From the NCBI RefSeq assembly GCF_001730235.1, contig NZ_MIJF01000008.1:1-46485 (forward strand): a DNA stretch of 46,485 bases, given 5' to 3'. The translations under genes and the position numbers were made by a program. Below are positions 1 to 8,340 of the stretch, in pieces (position 1 is the stretch's first letter; the number at the start of each line of letters is the position of its first letter). The notes beneath the pieces were generated by a model. It was not told the origin of the DNA. It made no database searches and saw only the letters and a list, made by a program, of their open reading frames with translations. Origin of the DNA: Vulcanibacillus modesticaldus. Lineage in GTDB: Bacteria; Bacillota; Bacilli; Tepidibacillales; Tepidibacillaceae.

Positions 1-155
1 TTATCTAAAGAATAGGTATCTTTAACCAAATCGTATATAAAGCTAAAGTCAATTGCTTGATCTATTTTCCTCACTAGATGATCCTCTGGTACTAAATCTT
101 CTATTGATACTAATTCAACTTGAGTTCTTACATCTTCCTTACGTTTTGTTAACAT
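1..155 (-). CDS. IS1182-family transposase, N-terminal fragment
   Basis: The first 51 residues of a transposase, cut by the window edge. I read this frame by hand: an ATG at 153-155 (minus strand) is preceded by GGGGAG. The protein begins MLTKRKEDVRTQVELVSIED and continues with LVPEDHLVRKID and a DFSFIYDLV motif. This is the typical N-terminus of IS1182-family DDE transposases. No stop or frameshift is seen in the visible part. Window truncation does not mean the gene is broken. Confidence 0.8.
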   Translation of the reverse strand, partial: MLTKRKEDVRTQVELVSIEDLVPEDHLVRKIDQAIDFSFIYDLVKDTYSLD

Positions 156-189
156 GTTTCTCCCCTCACAAGATATTTATTACATACTT

Positions 190-220
190 ATTATACAAAA
201 AAAGCTTGTAGATTTGTCTA
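190..220 (-). promoter_or_regulatory. Putative transposase promoter
   Basis: On the minus strand a TATAAT box (190-195) lies about 35 nt upstream of the transposase ATG. A TAGACA -35-like box (215-220) sits 19 nt further upstream. The spacing is slightly long. The -35 box falls inside the subterminal stem-loop. Confidence 0.4.
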
Positions 221-243
221 AATAAAGACTTTGTCTACAAGCT
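197..243 (-). terminator. Rho-independent terminator inside the IS end
   Basis: On the minus strand a 10-bp stem (AGCTTGTAGA with TCTACAAGCT; arms 234-243 and 203-212) is continued by an inner GTCT/AGAC stem. Seven T residues follow. It points toward the transposase and would stop transcripts entering the element from the GNAT/ATP-grasp operon. It could also be read as a subterminal binding site for the transposase. Confidence 0.6.
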
Positions 244-247
244 GAAG
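230..247. repeat. Terminal inverted repeat of the left IS copy
   Basis: Read on the minus strand the end is CTTCAGCTTGTAGACAAA. The end of the right-hand copy (46236-46253) reads TTTCAGACTGAAGACTAA on the plus strand, with 13 of 18 matches. This is the relation expected of the left and right inverted repeats of one IS type. The exact outer base is uncertain. Confidence 0.55.
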
Positions 248-276
248 CATCAGATATTCGATATATCTGATGCTTC
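244..276 (-). terminator. Stem-loop at the end of the GNAT/ATP-grasp operon
   Basis: A perfect 14-bp inverted repeat (arms 244-257 and 263-276, loop TCGAT) overlaps the last codons and the stop of the acetyltransferase gene. On the minus strand an A-rich tract lies before the stem, but IS sequence replaces the expected T-tract after it. It looks like a native terminator that lost its U-tract to the IS insertion. The outermost GAAG/CTTC pairs overlap the IS repeat. Confidence 0.5.
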
Positions 277-744
277 TCTTTTTTTCCATTCTTCTTTATT
301 CCAGTTGCCAAATCCTAATATTAAGGTTGGTTTACCGGTGGGACCCTTTATCAAATCAAAGGCTCTCATACCTACATTAAAACAATGTTTAATACTAGGA
401 ATGTTATCATTAGCAACTTTAACGTATAAACGATCAATATCTTCTAAGACTCCTGTTGTAAGTTTATAAGCAATTCCCTTCTTTCTTGCTTTAGGGTGGA
501 CAACTATTATCGCTTGCTTAAGTCCATAATTAGCTATGGCGATGACACCAATAATTCTATTGCTTTCGCTTAAATAAATATGGATCAGGTCTCCATTATC
601 TTTGTTTAATGAAGAAAATGGAGTTTTTCTCAACCAATTTATGGCTTGTTTTGTGATATGACCCTCCCCATACTTGCTAACAAAACGAATGATATATTTG
701 CGTAAATTTTCAGGTGTTCTGGGATTAATTTTAATCTTTTTCAT
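250..744 (-). CDS. GNAT-like N-acetyltransferase
   Basis: A predicted protein of about 164 residues with the layout of a small GCN5-related acetyltransferase. A central strand is followed by a basic acetyl-CoA loop of the form HPKARKKGIAYKL (around residues 84-96). The C-terminal part has NIPSIKHCFNVGM, which fits the Asn/Ser helix common in GNAT proteins. The ATG at 742-744 is preferred because AAGGAG lies 7 nt upstream; a TTG one codon earlier is too close. It is the last gene of the minus-strand run after four ATP-grasp genes, and the stop of the preceding gene overlaps its ribosome site, which suggests translational coupling. The substrate is unknown. Its last residues are encoded by the terminal hairpin. 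Confidence 0.65.
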   Translation of the reverse strand: MKKIKINPRTPENLRKYIIRFVSKYGEGHITKQAINWLRKTPFSSLNKDNGDLIHIYLSESNRIIGVIAIANYGLKQAIIVVHPKARKKGIAYKLTTGVLEDIDRLYVKVANDNIPSIKHCFNVGMRAFDLIKGPTGKPTLILGFGNWNKEEWKKREASDISNI

Positions 745-755
745 CAAATCACTCC

Positions 756-2021
756 TTATTTGACGAAACCTGAGAGATATCTAAAGTACTGAATTAATCT
801 TTGTAAAGAGATTTTTCTGATGTTTGGTTCGTCAAATTTCATGGGTTTAGCATTTGCTTCAAAAAACCAAATATTCCTATTTTGATCAACCCCAATGTCC
901 ATTGATAATTCACCTAAATTATTTTCAGATTTTTCTTCGATAAATTTGGAGATATCAATCGCGATATTTGATAATTCATCAATTAGTTTTTTATCATAAT
1001 TGGTTACCCTATGGACCGATTGAATGTGTCCTCCCCGTGGTACATGTGTGGTAATACTGTTAATGCCAGCTACCCGAACTCCTATTCCAGACAAAGCCCA
1101 CTTTCCTACACCGTTTTTTTGTACTAAAATTCGGAAATCATAAGGGTTACCATTGTAAGTATTAAGTTTTATACCTTGTTGAATGATGTATTTTTTGCTC
1201 TTAGTTAAGTGGTTAATTGTTTTGATAAGGGACTTGACATTATTAAATTCTTCATAATGTGTTGTTTTACTAGACTGATATCTAAGTAAATAAAGGTTAT
1301 CTTTTTTATCAATCTTAAAGAAACCAATCCCGGCTTTTCCGTCAATTGGTTTTAGGTACAGCATTGGGTATCTATTTAGAAAAAATATTAAATTTTCCAT
1401 GGTAAGGGTAGTCGTTTCAGGTAGTAATTTGTTAAATTTAGGAGATTCTTTTAACCATTTGTACAATGTCCATTTATCGAAAAAATGAGGATTGAAAAAG
1501 GGAATGTTTTCATTAATAAGAAATTCGATGGTTTCTTTAACCAATGGTCTATTCTCTTCTGTCCGGGATGGAATACGGTTATATATAACATCAGGTAGTG
1601 GCATTTTTCGTACTATCCATGTATTTTGATTAGGTAAGTATAAAAAGCCTTTGACTGTTTTATTTTTCCTATCAACTGATTCAGCTGTAAAAACGTAAAT
1701 TAACACGCCATATTTAATTCCTGTTTTAATTAGGTCTTTAAAATTAGTTTGATTCCCCCTAAACCACCTAGAACTCTTAGTTGTAAGAATACCAACCAGT
1801 GGGCCTACTTTATAATTATGATTTAATTTTTTTAAACTAATGGGGAAAGCATCTTTATGATTAACGGCCATCTTTTTTCTGATAATCGCTGGATATAATC
1901 TATTATTAAAACCGATGACTATCGGGAGAATTCTTTTTTTAGAATTAATATTAGATAGTATTAGTTGCCAATTATTCATAGGAAGGATTTTGATCCAGGC
2001 ATTTTGTGATAATTTCATCAT
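756..2021 (-). CDS. YheC/YheD-family ATP-grasp protein (paralogue 4)
   Basis: An ATP-grasp protein of the family named for B. subtilis YheC/YheD, which are endospore-associated proteins of unknown reaction. The nucleotide loop is LYLKPIDGKAGIGFFKI (around residues 222-238). QQGIKLNTYNGNPYDFRILV is followed by GELSMDIGVD and the metal-binding Glu-x-Asn in FFEANAKP (around 386-393). The N-terminal 75 residues form a shortened version of the beta-rich domain in paralogues 1 and 3. Its ATG overlaps the TGA of the upstream gene by 4 nt. A second ATG 3 nt further has better spacing (7 nt) from GGAGG. ATP-grasp enzymes usually join a carboxylate to an amine through an acyl phosphate; that chemistry is an inference here. 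Confidence 0.85.
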   Translation of the reverse strand: MMKLSQNAWIKILPMNNWQLILSNINSKKRILPIVIGFNNRLYPAIIRKKMAVNHKDAFPISLKKLNHNYKVGPLVGILTTKSSRWFRGNQTNFKDLIKTGIKYGVLIYVFTAESVDRKNKTVKGFLYLPNQNTWIVRKMPLPDVIYNRIPSRTEENRPLVKETIEFLINENIPFFNPHFFDKWTLYKWLKESPKFNKLLPETTTLTMENLIFFLNRYPMLYLKPIDGKAGIGFFKIDKKDNLYLLRYQSSKTTHYEEFNNVKSLIKTINHLTKSKKYIIQQGIKLNTYNGNPYDFRILVQKNGVGKWALSGIGVRVAGINSITTHVPRGGHIQSVHRVTNYDKKLIDELSNIAIDISKFIEEKSENNLGELSMDIGVDQNRNIWFFEANAKPMKFDEPNIRKISLQRLIQYFRYLSGFVK

Positions 2022-3415
2022 AGCGCCTCCTTAGATGGAGGGGAATGTTTAGTTGTAAATCTTGAAAGATACATGGCATATTCCAATAACTTATTGCTCG
2101 ATTTATTGCGTGCATCCTTTAGACTTGGATGTTTAAAAATTGATCTACCTGGTTTGGAATTAACTTCAAATAACCAAATTCGGTTGTTAGTGTCAATCCC
2201 GACATCTAAGCCCAATTCGCCAACGGGGCTACCAAGCTTTTCTTCTACAGTTCTAGCGATCAGAATAGCCATATTGTTTATTTCTCTTAAAATTTTATAA
2301 GTATTATTTCCATATACTTTTTCCAAATAATTTAAAGAATCAATCATTTTTCCTCCTGTTCTGAGATGGGTCGTTACACTACCTTTACCAGCTACTTTAG
2401 CACCTATTGCGATCACTTGCCATTGGTTTAAACTATCTTTGTGTAATTGGATGCGAAAATCTACGGGATTTTGATGATACTTAATTAAGTTGATGCCCTG
2501 TTGAATTAGGTAATACTGTGGTTTTTTATGTTGAAAAATATATTTATAAGCAGATGTGATTTTTTTAAATGAAACAGCAAAATTTTTGGACCCTACTCGA
2601 TATTGAATTAAATAACTGTTTGATTTCCTGTTGACTTTATAAATACCTAATCCGAGACTGCCATTTGCTGGTTTTAAATAGACAATTGAATGCCTCTTTA
2701 ACATGTCTTTAAATATCGAGAAAGAAGGTTTCATATAAGTTTCTGGAATGTATTTAACGGTATCTGGTTCTTGTACGAGAATTTGATACATATCCCATTT
2801 GTTGAAGAAGCCAGGGTTAAACATTTTTCCTCCAAAATTTAGATAGGTCTGTTTAAAGTTACTAATAGAAGGTTTTTTCTCAACACTACGGTTAGGAATT
2901 CGGTTATATACTACATCTGGAAATGGAACAGTGATTTTTTGCCAGTAGTTTTTACGATAGAAATAGCCATGAATAGTCTTTTTACCCCAATCAATTTCTT
3001 CAGGGGTGAAGACAAAATAATATACAGGGTATTTAGTTTCTGATGAAAGGAGGTTTTTGAAAAAGAAACCAAAGGGATGTTTGTTTGATGGATCATTAGA
3101 GAATTTTTTTCCTGTATAATCTGTGGTGTAGATACCAATGATTGGACCGATGCGTAAACCATCTTGTTCCTTTTTAATCATGATATCTTTTTTATATGGA
3201 AGTAATAGCTTTTCCATTAATGATGAAGTAATTACTATTATATTAGAATGTGAATTAAAACCACGAATGGTTGCTACTTTACTACTTGTTAATCCAAAAT
3301 ATATTGGAATACTTTGATTATGTTTTAGATTTAACTTTTGTAATATGTGGTTTGGTAAATATATTTTATTGGATCTACTTTTTTGTATTTTTAGCTTGAC
3401 AGTAATAGAATTCAT
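2018..3415 (-). CDS. YheC/YheD-family ATP-grasp protein (paralogue 3)
   Basis: 465 residues, close to the length of YheD (about 453). Residues 1-85 form a beta-rich N-terminal domain with a strand-loop-strand pattern (ITVKLKIQ, then NKIYLPNHILQKLNL) that resembles AbrB/barrel folds. The ATP-grasp part follows: PDVVYNRIP (about 166-174), VYLKPANGSLGLGIYKV (245-261), YYLIQQGINLIKYHQNPVDF (301-320) and the metal site LFEVNSKPG (415-423). AGGAGG lies 9 nt before the ATG. It is translationally coupled to the next gene by an ATGA overlap. All residues expected for ATP and Mg binding look intact, so it is probably an active enzyme of unknown substrate. Confidence 0.87.
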   Translation of the reverse strand: MNSITVKLKIQKSRSNKIYLPNHILQKLNLKHNQSIPIYFGLTSSKVATIRGFNSHSNIIVITSSLMEKLLLPYKKDIMIKKEQDGLRIGPIIGIYTTDYTGKKFSNDPSNKHPFGFFFKNLLSSETKYPVYYFVFTPEEIDWGKKTIHGYFYRKNYWQKITVPFPDVVYNRIPNRSVEKKPSISNFKQTYLNFGGKMFNPGFFNKWDMYQILVQEPDTVKYIPETYMKPSFSIFKDMLKRHSIVYLKPANGSLGLGIYKVNRKSNSYLIQYRVGSKNFAVSFKKITSAYKYIFQHKKPQYYLIQQGINLIKYHQNPVDFRIQLHKDSLNQWQVIAIGAKVAGKGSVTTHLRTGGKMIDSLNYLEKVYGNNTYKILREINNMAILIARTVEEKLGSPVGELGLDVGIDTNNRIWLFEVNSKPGRSIFKHPSLKDARNKSSNKLLEYAMYLSRFTTKHSPPSKEAL

Positions 3416-3451
3416 AGTATACTTCCTCCTATATATTGAAACCGCAAATTA

Positions 3452-4558
3452 TTAATTAAAATTGTTGCTATCTATGGTTTTAGCCAAATGTTTTGTGTAA
3501 ACAAGGGGTTGAATAAGAGATTTCTTTCTTTCTTCTACTTTGCCTAATAGTGAAAATACTTTTCTACCTGGTTTAGAATTGGCTTCTATTATCCAAACTT
3601 TACCTGAAAGATCAACCCCGAGATCTAAGCCTAATTCAAATAAATTTCCATGGACCGATTCGATATAGGATGGAATTGACTCTGCAAGCTGTTTTATTTG
3701 CTTCAATATTTCTTTGGCCTTTTGTTTACCAAATTGCTTAATTAACAGTGATTCAGTATTTTGGACTTGGCCGCCACCATGTAGATTTGAAGTAATATTG
3801 GCTGCATCTCCAATTCGTACTGCGCTACCAGTTATTTCCCATTTTCCGTACTGGTTCTTTTGAACTAAAACTCTTATATCATAAGGTTCATTGTTCAAAG
3901 TTATTAAATCAAGATACTGCTGAATTAAATAACTTCTTTTATCAATAAATAAATTAACCCAATCTCCTAAAATATCTTGATCTCTAATTTGTTGATTAAT
4001 TTTATTATTATTTATATCACGTCCTACAATTTGGTAGTTGTTATCTTTAAAATCAATCTTAATAATACCTTTGCCGTGGCTACCTCCGGTTGGTTTAAGA
4101 ACTATTGGGAAATCAGCTAACCATTGAAACAATTGAGTACTATCATTGTATATTGCTGTTTTTGGCAAGTATTTAATAAATTCAGGATTACTGGATAATA
4201 TTTTGTAAACAGACCATTTACCTTTTAAGCCATTACCTAGAAAACGAATTTTTTTTTGTTCCTTTAATTTTTTAATGTACGGTTTATAGGCTAGATAAGA
4301 ATGGGAAGAAGAATAGAAACAGCGATCGTAGATGAAGTCAGGTAAAGGAAACCATTGATCCTCCCACTTATTTAATGAAAAATTATATTGAAATCCTTTA
4401 ACTTTATTGGTTTTCCAATCTATTTGGTTTGGATAAAAAACATAAACAATGATCTTTAACTTTTCTCCGGCTTTTTGTAATAATTTATAAAAATCTTTTT
4501 CACTAAATAAGTTTTTTGTCTTACAAACCATTATCCCTAATAATAATGCTTTCTCCAT
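3452..4558 (-). CDS. YheC-type ATP-grasp protein without the N-terminal domain (paralogue 2)
   Basis: About 368 residues, matching the length of B. subtilis YheC (about 363) rather than YheD. It lacks the 85-residue beta-rich N-terminal domain and starts directly with the ATP-grasp lead-in (LLLGIMVCKTK). Visible motifs are IVLKPTGGSHGKGIIKI (about residues 152-168), YLIQQYLDLITLNNEPYDIR, FELGLDLGVD and the metal-binding IIEANSKPG (about 323-331). I prefer the ATG at 4556-4558 (GGGTGG 6 nt upstream) over the GTG nine bases earlier. Being adjacent to the longer paralogues suggests YheC- and YheD-type proteins work as a set, perhaps in the developing spore. That role is inferred from the B. subtilis family name. 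Confidence 0.85.
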   Translation of the reverse strand: MEKALLLGIMVCKTKNLFSEKDFYKLLQKAGEKLKIIVYVFYPNQIDWKTNKVKGFQYNFSLNKWEDQWFPLPDFIYDRCFYSSSHSYLAYKPYIKKLKEQKKIRFLGNGLKGKWSVYKILSSNPEFIKYLPKTAIYNDSTQLFQWLADFPIVLKPTGGSHGKGIIKIDFKDNNYQIVGRDINNNKINQQIRDQDILGDWVNLFIDKRSYLIQQYLDLITLNNEPYDIRVLVQKNQYGKWEITGSAVRIGDAANITSNLHGGGQVQNTESLLIKQFGKQKAKEILKQIKQLAESIPSYIESVHGNLFELGLDLGVDLSGKVWIIEANSKPGRKVFSLLGKVEERKKSLIQPLVYTKHLAKTIDSNNFN

Positions 4559-4618
4559 GAGTTCCACCCGACCTAGTTAATGGTAATAACAAAAAATACA
4601 TTTATATATTTGGATTTT

Positions 4619-5962
4619 CTATTTGAAATCGGTGATGTATAAAACATATTGGATTAATCGATTGACAGATGGTCTAGGTGCATTTATTTCCCTTTGATCA
4701 TCTAATTTTGATGGTTTAGAATTTACTTCAATTAACCAAATTTTCCCTGAATCATCTAAGCCTAAATCAATCCCTAATTCAGCAAAATTTCCATCGGAAG
4801 CTTTTTCAATATAATTAGCTATTAGCAGAGCTATTTTGCTAATATCCCGACGTCTAATTTTTTTAGCTAAGTCAGGATTTGCTAATCTAATAGCTGCCAT
4901 AACCTTACTTTGAGTTCCTCCTTGAGCGATATTGGAAACAATATGTTGATCTCTAGCGATCCTTGCAACCATTGAGGTTAAGGACCATTTACCAGAAGAA
5001 TTTTTTTGAACTAGAATTCTAAAATCTATAGGGCGATTTTGATATTTAATCAGATTTATACCCATTTGAATTAAATAATTTCTAGATAGTCTTGGCTGTA
5101 AGTATTTGTACATTTTGGTGAAAGAATTAAAAGTAACGGTTGTTGAGCTCTGGGCCCGGGTATAGTCAACTATATAACCGTTGGAAATTTTATTTATTTT
5201 GATAATTCCTCTGCCTAATGACCCGTTCGTTGGTTTTAAATAGATTATAGAATGATTGGCTAGCATCTCTTTAATGGATTTATATCCTCTATATACAATT
5301 GTCTTAGGAATTATTGTTCTTATAGGTGTTCTAATTAGGATTTTGTATACTTCCCATTTGTTAAGAAAATTACTATTGAAAAAAGTAAATGTGTATTTTT
5401 GCTGCAATTGATTAATTTTAGGTAAAACCATTTTTTCAGCTCTTCTAGAGGAAATCCTATTGTAGATTACATTTGGTACGGGAAAAGTTCCTTTCTCCCA
5501 TTTTTCTCCTATAAGTCGCCATCCAGATATATCTCCTGTTTGAATATTGATATCATCAACGGTAAAAAAATAGGGCAGAATTCCATTTGTATAAGCTTTA
5601 TGAGTTACTTCATTTGCAAAAGAAGTAAATTTGCCAAAGGGGGAGTGAGGTTGATTATTTTCAATTGATTGTACTAAAATACCTAATATCGGCCCTAGAA
5701 TTAATCCAGTCGATTTATGGTATTTTGCATGAATTTGTATGCCATTCGGTAGTTGGAGAAGGTTAGCTACATAGGATGAAATGCGGATCAAGTTACTTTT
5801 GTTAGATCTTAACTCTAATCTAACTGACGCTGTCTTATTACCAAAAGAAAGAAGAAATGCTTTATTTATTGGAAGGTTTAATTTGTTGACGATTGTTGGA
5901 TTAACGTATATCGTATTAGGTACTAAAAATTGTTGATCTATTTGAATCGTTACTAGCGTCAT
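4619..5962 (-). CDS. YheD-type ATP-grasp protein (paralogue 1, first in operon)
   Basis: 447 residues. The beta-rich N-terminal domain spans residues 1-85 (start MTLVTIQIDQQFLVPN). The YheC/D ATP-grasp region spans about 86-447, with VIYNRISSRRAEK (165-177), IYLKPTNGSLGRGIIKI (240-256), YLIQMGINLIKYQNRPIDFR (296-315), FAELGIDLGLDD (393-404) and the metal site LIEVNSKP (410-417). AAGGAG lies 8 nt before the ATG. It is the promoter-proximal gene of the minus-strand operon and lies back to back with yheB, so the yheA/B/C/D neighbourhood of B. subtilis is kept but inverted. The reaction is unknown. Confidence 0.87.
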   Translation of the reverse strand: MTLVTIQIDQQFLVPNTIYVNPTIVNKLNLPINKAFLLSFGNKTASVRLELRSNKSNLIRISSYVANLLQLPNGIQIHAKYHKSTGLILGPILGILVQSIENNQPHSPFGKFTSFANEVTHKAYTNGILPYFFTVDDINIQTGDISGWRLIGEKWEKGTFPVPNVIYNRISSRRAEKMVLPKINQLQQKYTFTFFNSNFLNKWEVYKILIRTPIRTIIPKTIVYRGYKSIKEMLANHSIIYLKPTNGSLGRGIIKINKISNGYIVDYTRAQSSTTVTFNSFTKMYKYLQPRLSRNYLIQMGINLIKYQNRPIDFRILVQKNSSGKWSLTSMVARIARDQHIVSNIAQGGTQSKVMAAIRLANPDLAKKIRRRDISKIALLIANYIEKASDGNFAELGIDLGLDDSGKIWLIEVNSKPSKLDDQREINAPRPSVNRLIQYVLYITDFK

Positions 5963-6079
5963 ATCTATACTCCTTCCAAATTACTATAACTGAAAATAAT
6001 AAATTGGCTACTTCATAATATGTATAGTTTAATAACATGGTGTTAGGCTATGGCCTTTATGAAAGAGAGGATGGATATA

Positions 6080-7180
6080 ATGTATATAGTATTTTTTGCA
6101 ATAATAGTTGGTGTTGTGATTGGGGCATTTACTAACTCTTTAGCAATAAAGATGCTCTTTCGCCCGTATAAACCTTGGAAAATAGGTAAATGGCAGGTGC
6201 CATTTACTCCTGGCTTAATTCCTAAAAGAAGGGGAGAACTTGCTGAACAAGTAGGTTACATGGTTGAGGAATATTTATTTACACCAGAAGGAACTAAGAA
6301 TTTTATTGAAAAGTCAGGAGTTAAGGATCAACTTTATAATAGTTTAATGGTTAGGCTTGAACATTTAAAAGATGAAGATAAAACTGTGGGTGATTTAATA
6401 GCATTAGCCTTTGGTGATAAGTGGAAGGATAGTTTGAAAAGTTATCAAAAGAAAAGACTTTTGGGATTTTTAAGAAGTGATCAGCTTGGTAATAAAACTA
6501 TAGAAGAAGTGTTATCAAAAAAGACTCTTAATATTATAGACGGCTACTTAGAACAATTATCAGAGCATTTAGTTATTGGAATTAAAGAATATCTCCTTTC
6601 AGAAGAAGGACTTGATAAGATTGAAAATATTATTAAACAAATGTTTAATGGAAGTAAAATGCTAGGTTTTTTTGCAGGGCTATTGGTAGATTCTAATCAA
6701 ATCCAACAAAAAATAATGAATTTTATTGAAGAAACCCTTGAAAAGGAAGAGACAAAAGATATTATTTATACTTTTATTGATAAAGAGTGGAAAATAATAA
6801 GAAAGAAACAATTACTGGAGTATCTTGATAAGTTTGAAGAGGCATTTTCTCGTCAAATAGACTATTTATATGAAAGTGTAGTAGATCATATAGATTATAT
6901 AACAGTTAAACAACTAATCGAGTCTTTAGAAAAGAGAAATCTAATCAAAAGAGGATATGAATTTGGTGTTAGCTTTTTTATAGAGAGAATGGACAAATTA
7001 TTTAAAGTTTTATCAATTTCTAATGTAGTGAAGGAAGAGTTAGAAAACTATTCATTAGAGCATTTAGAAAAATTGATCATTGAAGTTTCCGGAAAAGAAT
7101 TGAAGATGATAACCTACTTAGGGGGAGTTATTGGTGGAATATTGGGATTAATTCAAGGAATATTATATTTAGTTTATTGA
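6080..7180 (+). CDS. yheB: DUF445 / UPF0754 membrane protein YheB
   Basis: A membrane protein with a hydrophobic N-terminal helix (MYIVFFAIIVGVVIGAF), the family hallmark NSLAIKMLFRPYKP followed by VPFTPGLIPKRR, a long charged helical middle and a C-terminal hydrophobic helix (GGVIGGILGLIQGILYLVY). At 366 residues it is close to B. subtilis YheB (about 377). I chose the ATG at 6080 because GAGAGG lies about 9 nt upstream and because family members start at this helix; an in-frame ATG at 6050 lacks a ribosome site. YheB is of unknown function. It heads a plus-strand group with yheA and is divergent from the YheC/D genes. Confidence 0.88.
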   Translation: MYIVFFAIIVGVVIGAFTNSLAIKMLFRPYKPWKIGKWQVPFTPGLIPKRRGELAEQVGYMVEEYLFTPEGTKNFIEKSGVKDQLYNSLMVRLEHLKDEDKTVGDLIALAFGDKWKDSLKSYQKKRLLGFLRSDQLGNKTIEEVLSKKTLNIIDGYLEQLSEHLVIGIKEYLLSEEGLDKIENIIKQMFNGSKMLGFFAGLLVDSNQIQQKIMNFIEETLEKEETKDIIYTFIDKEWKIIRKKQLLEYLDKFEEAFSRQIDYLYESVVDHIDYITVKQLIESLEKRNLIKRGYEFGVSFFIERMDKLFKVLSISNVVKEELENYSLEHLEKLIIEVSGKELKMITYLGGVIGGILGLIQGILYLVY

Positions 7181-7264
7181 TATAAATTTTTAATAGTAGG
7201 AAGGTTTTGCTAGCTCAAAAAAGAATATTGTTTTAAGAACTAAATTTCTGAAAGGAGGTGGCTT

Positions 7265-7621
7265 ATGCAAAATCTCTATGATAAGGCTTACGAATTAGCA
7301 AGAATGATTGAAAATGATCAAATCTATCTAGATCTTAAAGAGATAACTGCTAAAGTAAAAAAAAACTCGGAACAAGTGAAGCTGATTGATAAATATCAAC
7401 AATTACAACTAAAACTACAAGAAAAACAATCTCAAGGAATCCAGGTTAGTGATGAAGATTTAAGAGAAGTCAATGATCTCTACCAAAAGCTAATTTCTAA
7501 TCCTGATATTAAAAAATTATTTGAAACTGAGGAACGTTTTAGCATCTTAATTAGTGATATTAGTAAGATACTAACCGAACCATTGGTCAAGATTAGTTCT
7601 AAAAATACTAATAACCAATAG
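7265..7621 (+). CDS. yheA: YlbF/YmcA-family protein YheA (UPF0342)
   Basis: 118 residues, almost wholly helical, beginning MQNLYDKAYELARMIENDQI, which is the family pattern. The charged middle (YQQLQLKLQEKQSQG, then VSDEDLREVNDLYQKL) predicts helical-bundle packing as in YlbF/YmcA, which act in RNA-processing complexes in B. subtilis. No specific activity is established for YheA. It has a very strong ribosome site (AAAGGAGGTG) 5 nt before the ATG and lies 84 nt after yheB. Confidence 0.9.
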   Translation: MQNLYDKAYELARMIENDQIYLDLKEITAKVKKNSEQVKLIDKYQQLQLKLQEKQSQGIQVSDEDLREVNDLYQKLISNPDIKKLFETEERFSILISDISKILTEPLVKISSKNTNNQ

Positions 7622-7651
7622 TTTTTAATCATTAAGATAGGTGGGTGAAAA

Positions 7652-8338
7652 ATGGAAGTAAGATATCATGGACACAGTTGTGTAGAATTTAGGGGAGATT
7701 TGGTTTCAATTATTATCGATCCCTTTATAAAGGATAATCCACTAGCAAGTGTTTCAGTGGATGAAATTAAGGTGAATTATATTTACATTACACATGGTCA
7801 TGGTGATCATCTAGGAGATGCTATCCAAATTGCTAAGAATAATGATGCAACAATTATCGCACCATATGAGTTAGCTACTTTTTTAAGTTGGCAAGGTGTC
7901 AAAGTTCATCCCCTACATATTGGTGGTAGTTTTCAATTCGACTTTGGACGTGTAAAGGCAACACCTGCTTTTCATGGTTCTTCTTTTGTTGATGAAGAAC
8001 GAAAAGAAATTGTTTATCTTGGAATGCCTAGTGGGGTAATAATTGAGTTAGGGGATAAAAAGATTTATCATGCTGGTGATACTGGCTTATTTAATGACAT
8101 GAGATTATTGGAAAGAGAACAACTTGACCTAGCTTTTTTACCTATTGGTGATAATTTTACAATGGGACCAGATGATGCTTTATTGGCAGCTGTGTGGATT
8201 AGGGCTAAGAAAGTGGTACCTATCCATTATGATACTTTTCCATATATTAAACAGAATCCAACTAACTACGTGGAACGGTTAAATAAATTAGGAATAGAAG
8301 GAGAAATATTACCTTTTAATAAATGGGTAAGATTATAG
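7652..8338 (+). CDS. ytkL: Metal-dependent hydrolase, UPF0173 family (YtkL)
   Basis: A metallo-beta-lactamase-fold hydrolase of 228 residues. The metal ligands are visible: THGHGDHLGD (about residues 48-57), AFHGSS (about 109-114), the Asp in HAGDTG (about 140-145) and the late His in VPIHYDTF. The start MEVRYHGHSCVEF is typical of the family. AGGTGGG lies 6 nt before the ATG. The substrate is unknown. In B. subtilis ytkL neighbours ytoI and ytpI, as it does here. Confidence 0.9.
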   Translation: MEVRYHGHSCVEFRGDLVSIIIDPFIKDNPLASVSVDEIKVNYIYITHGHGDHLGDAIQIAKNNDATIIAPYELATFLSWQGVKVHPLHIGGSFQFDFGRVKATPAFHGSSFVDEERKEIVYLGMPSGVIIELGDKKIYHAGDTGLFNDMRLLEREQLDLAFLPIGDNFTMGPDDALLAAVWIRAKKVVPIHYDTFPYIKQNPTNYVERLNKLGIEGEILPFNKWVRL

Positions 8339-8340
8339 TT

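Larger units (their letters stand above)
1..247 (-). mobile_element. IS1182-family insertion sequence, 5' end (runs off left edge)
   Basis: This is the transposase-start end of an insertion sequence. It holds the transposase N-terminus, its promoter, a subterminal stem-loop and a terminal inverted repeat at 230-247. The repeat matches 13 of 18 positions of the element end at 46236-46253 when the two are compared in inverted orientation. The rest of the element lies outside the window, so its length and intactness cannot be judged. The outer boundary is estimated at about 244-247. Confidence 0.75.

Noticed and set aside
2073-2300. Plus-strand open frame inside the ATP-grasp gene at 2018-3415
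   Set aside because: Shadow of a gene with clear family motifs on the other strand; no upstream ribosome site.
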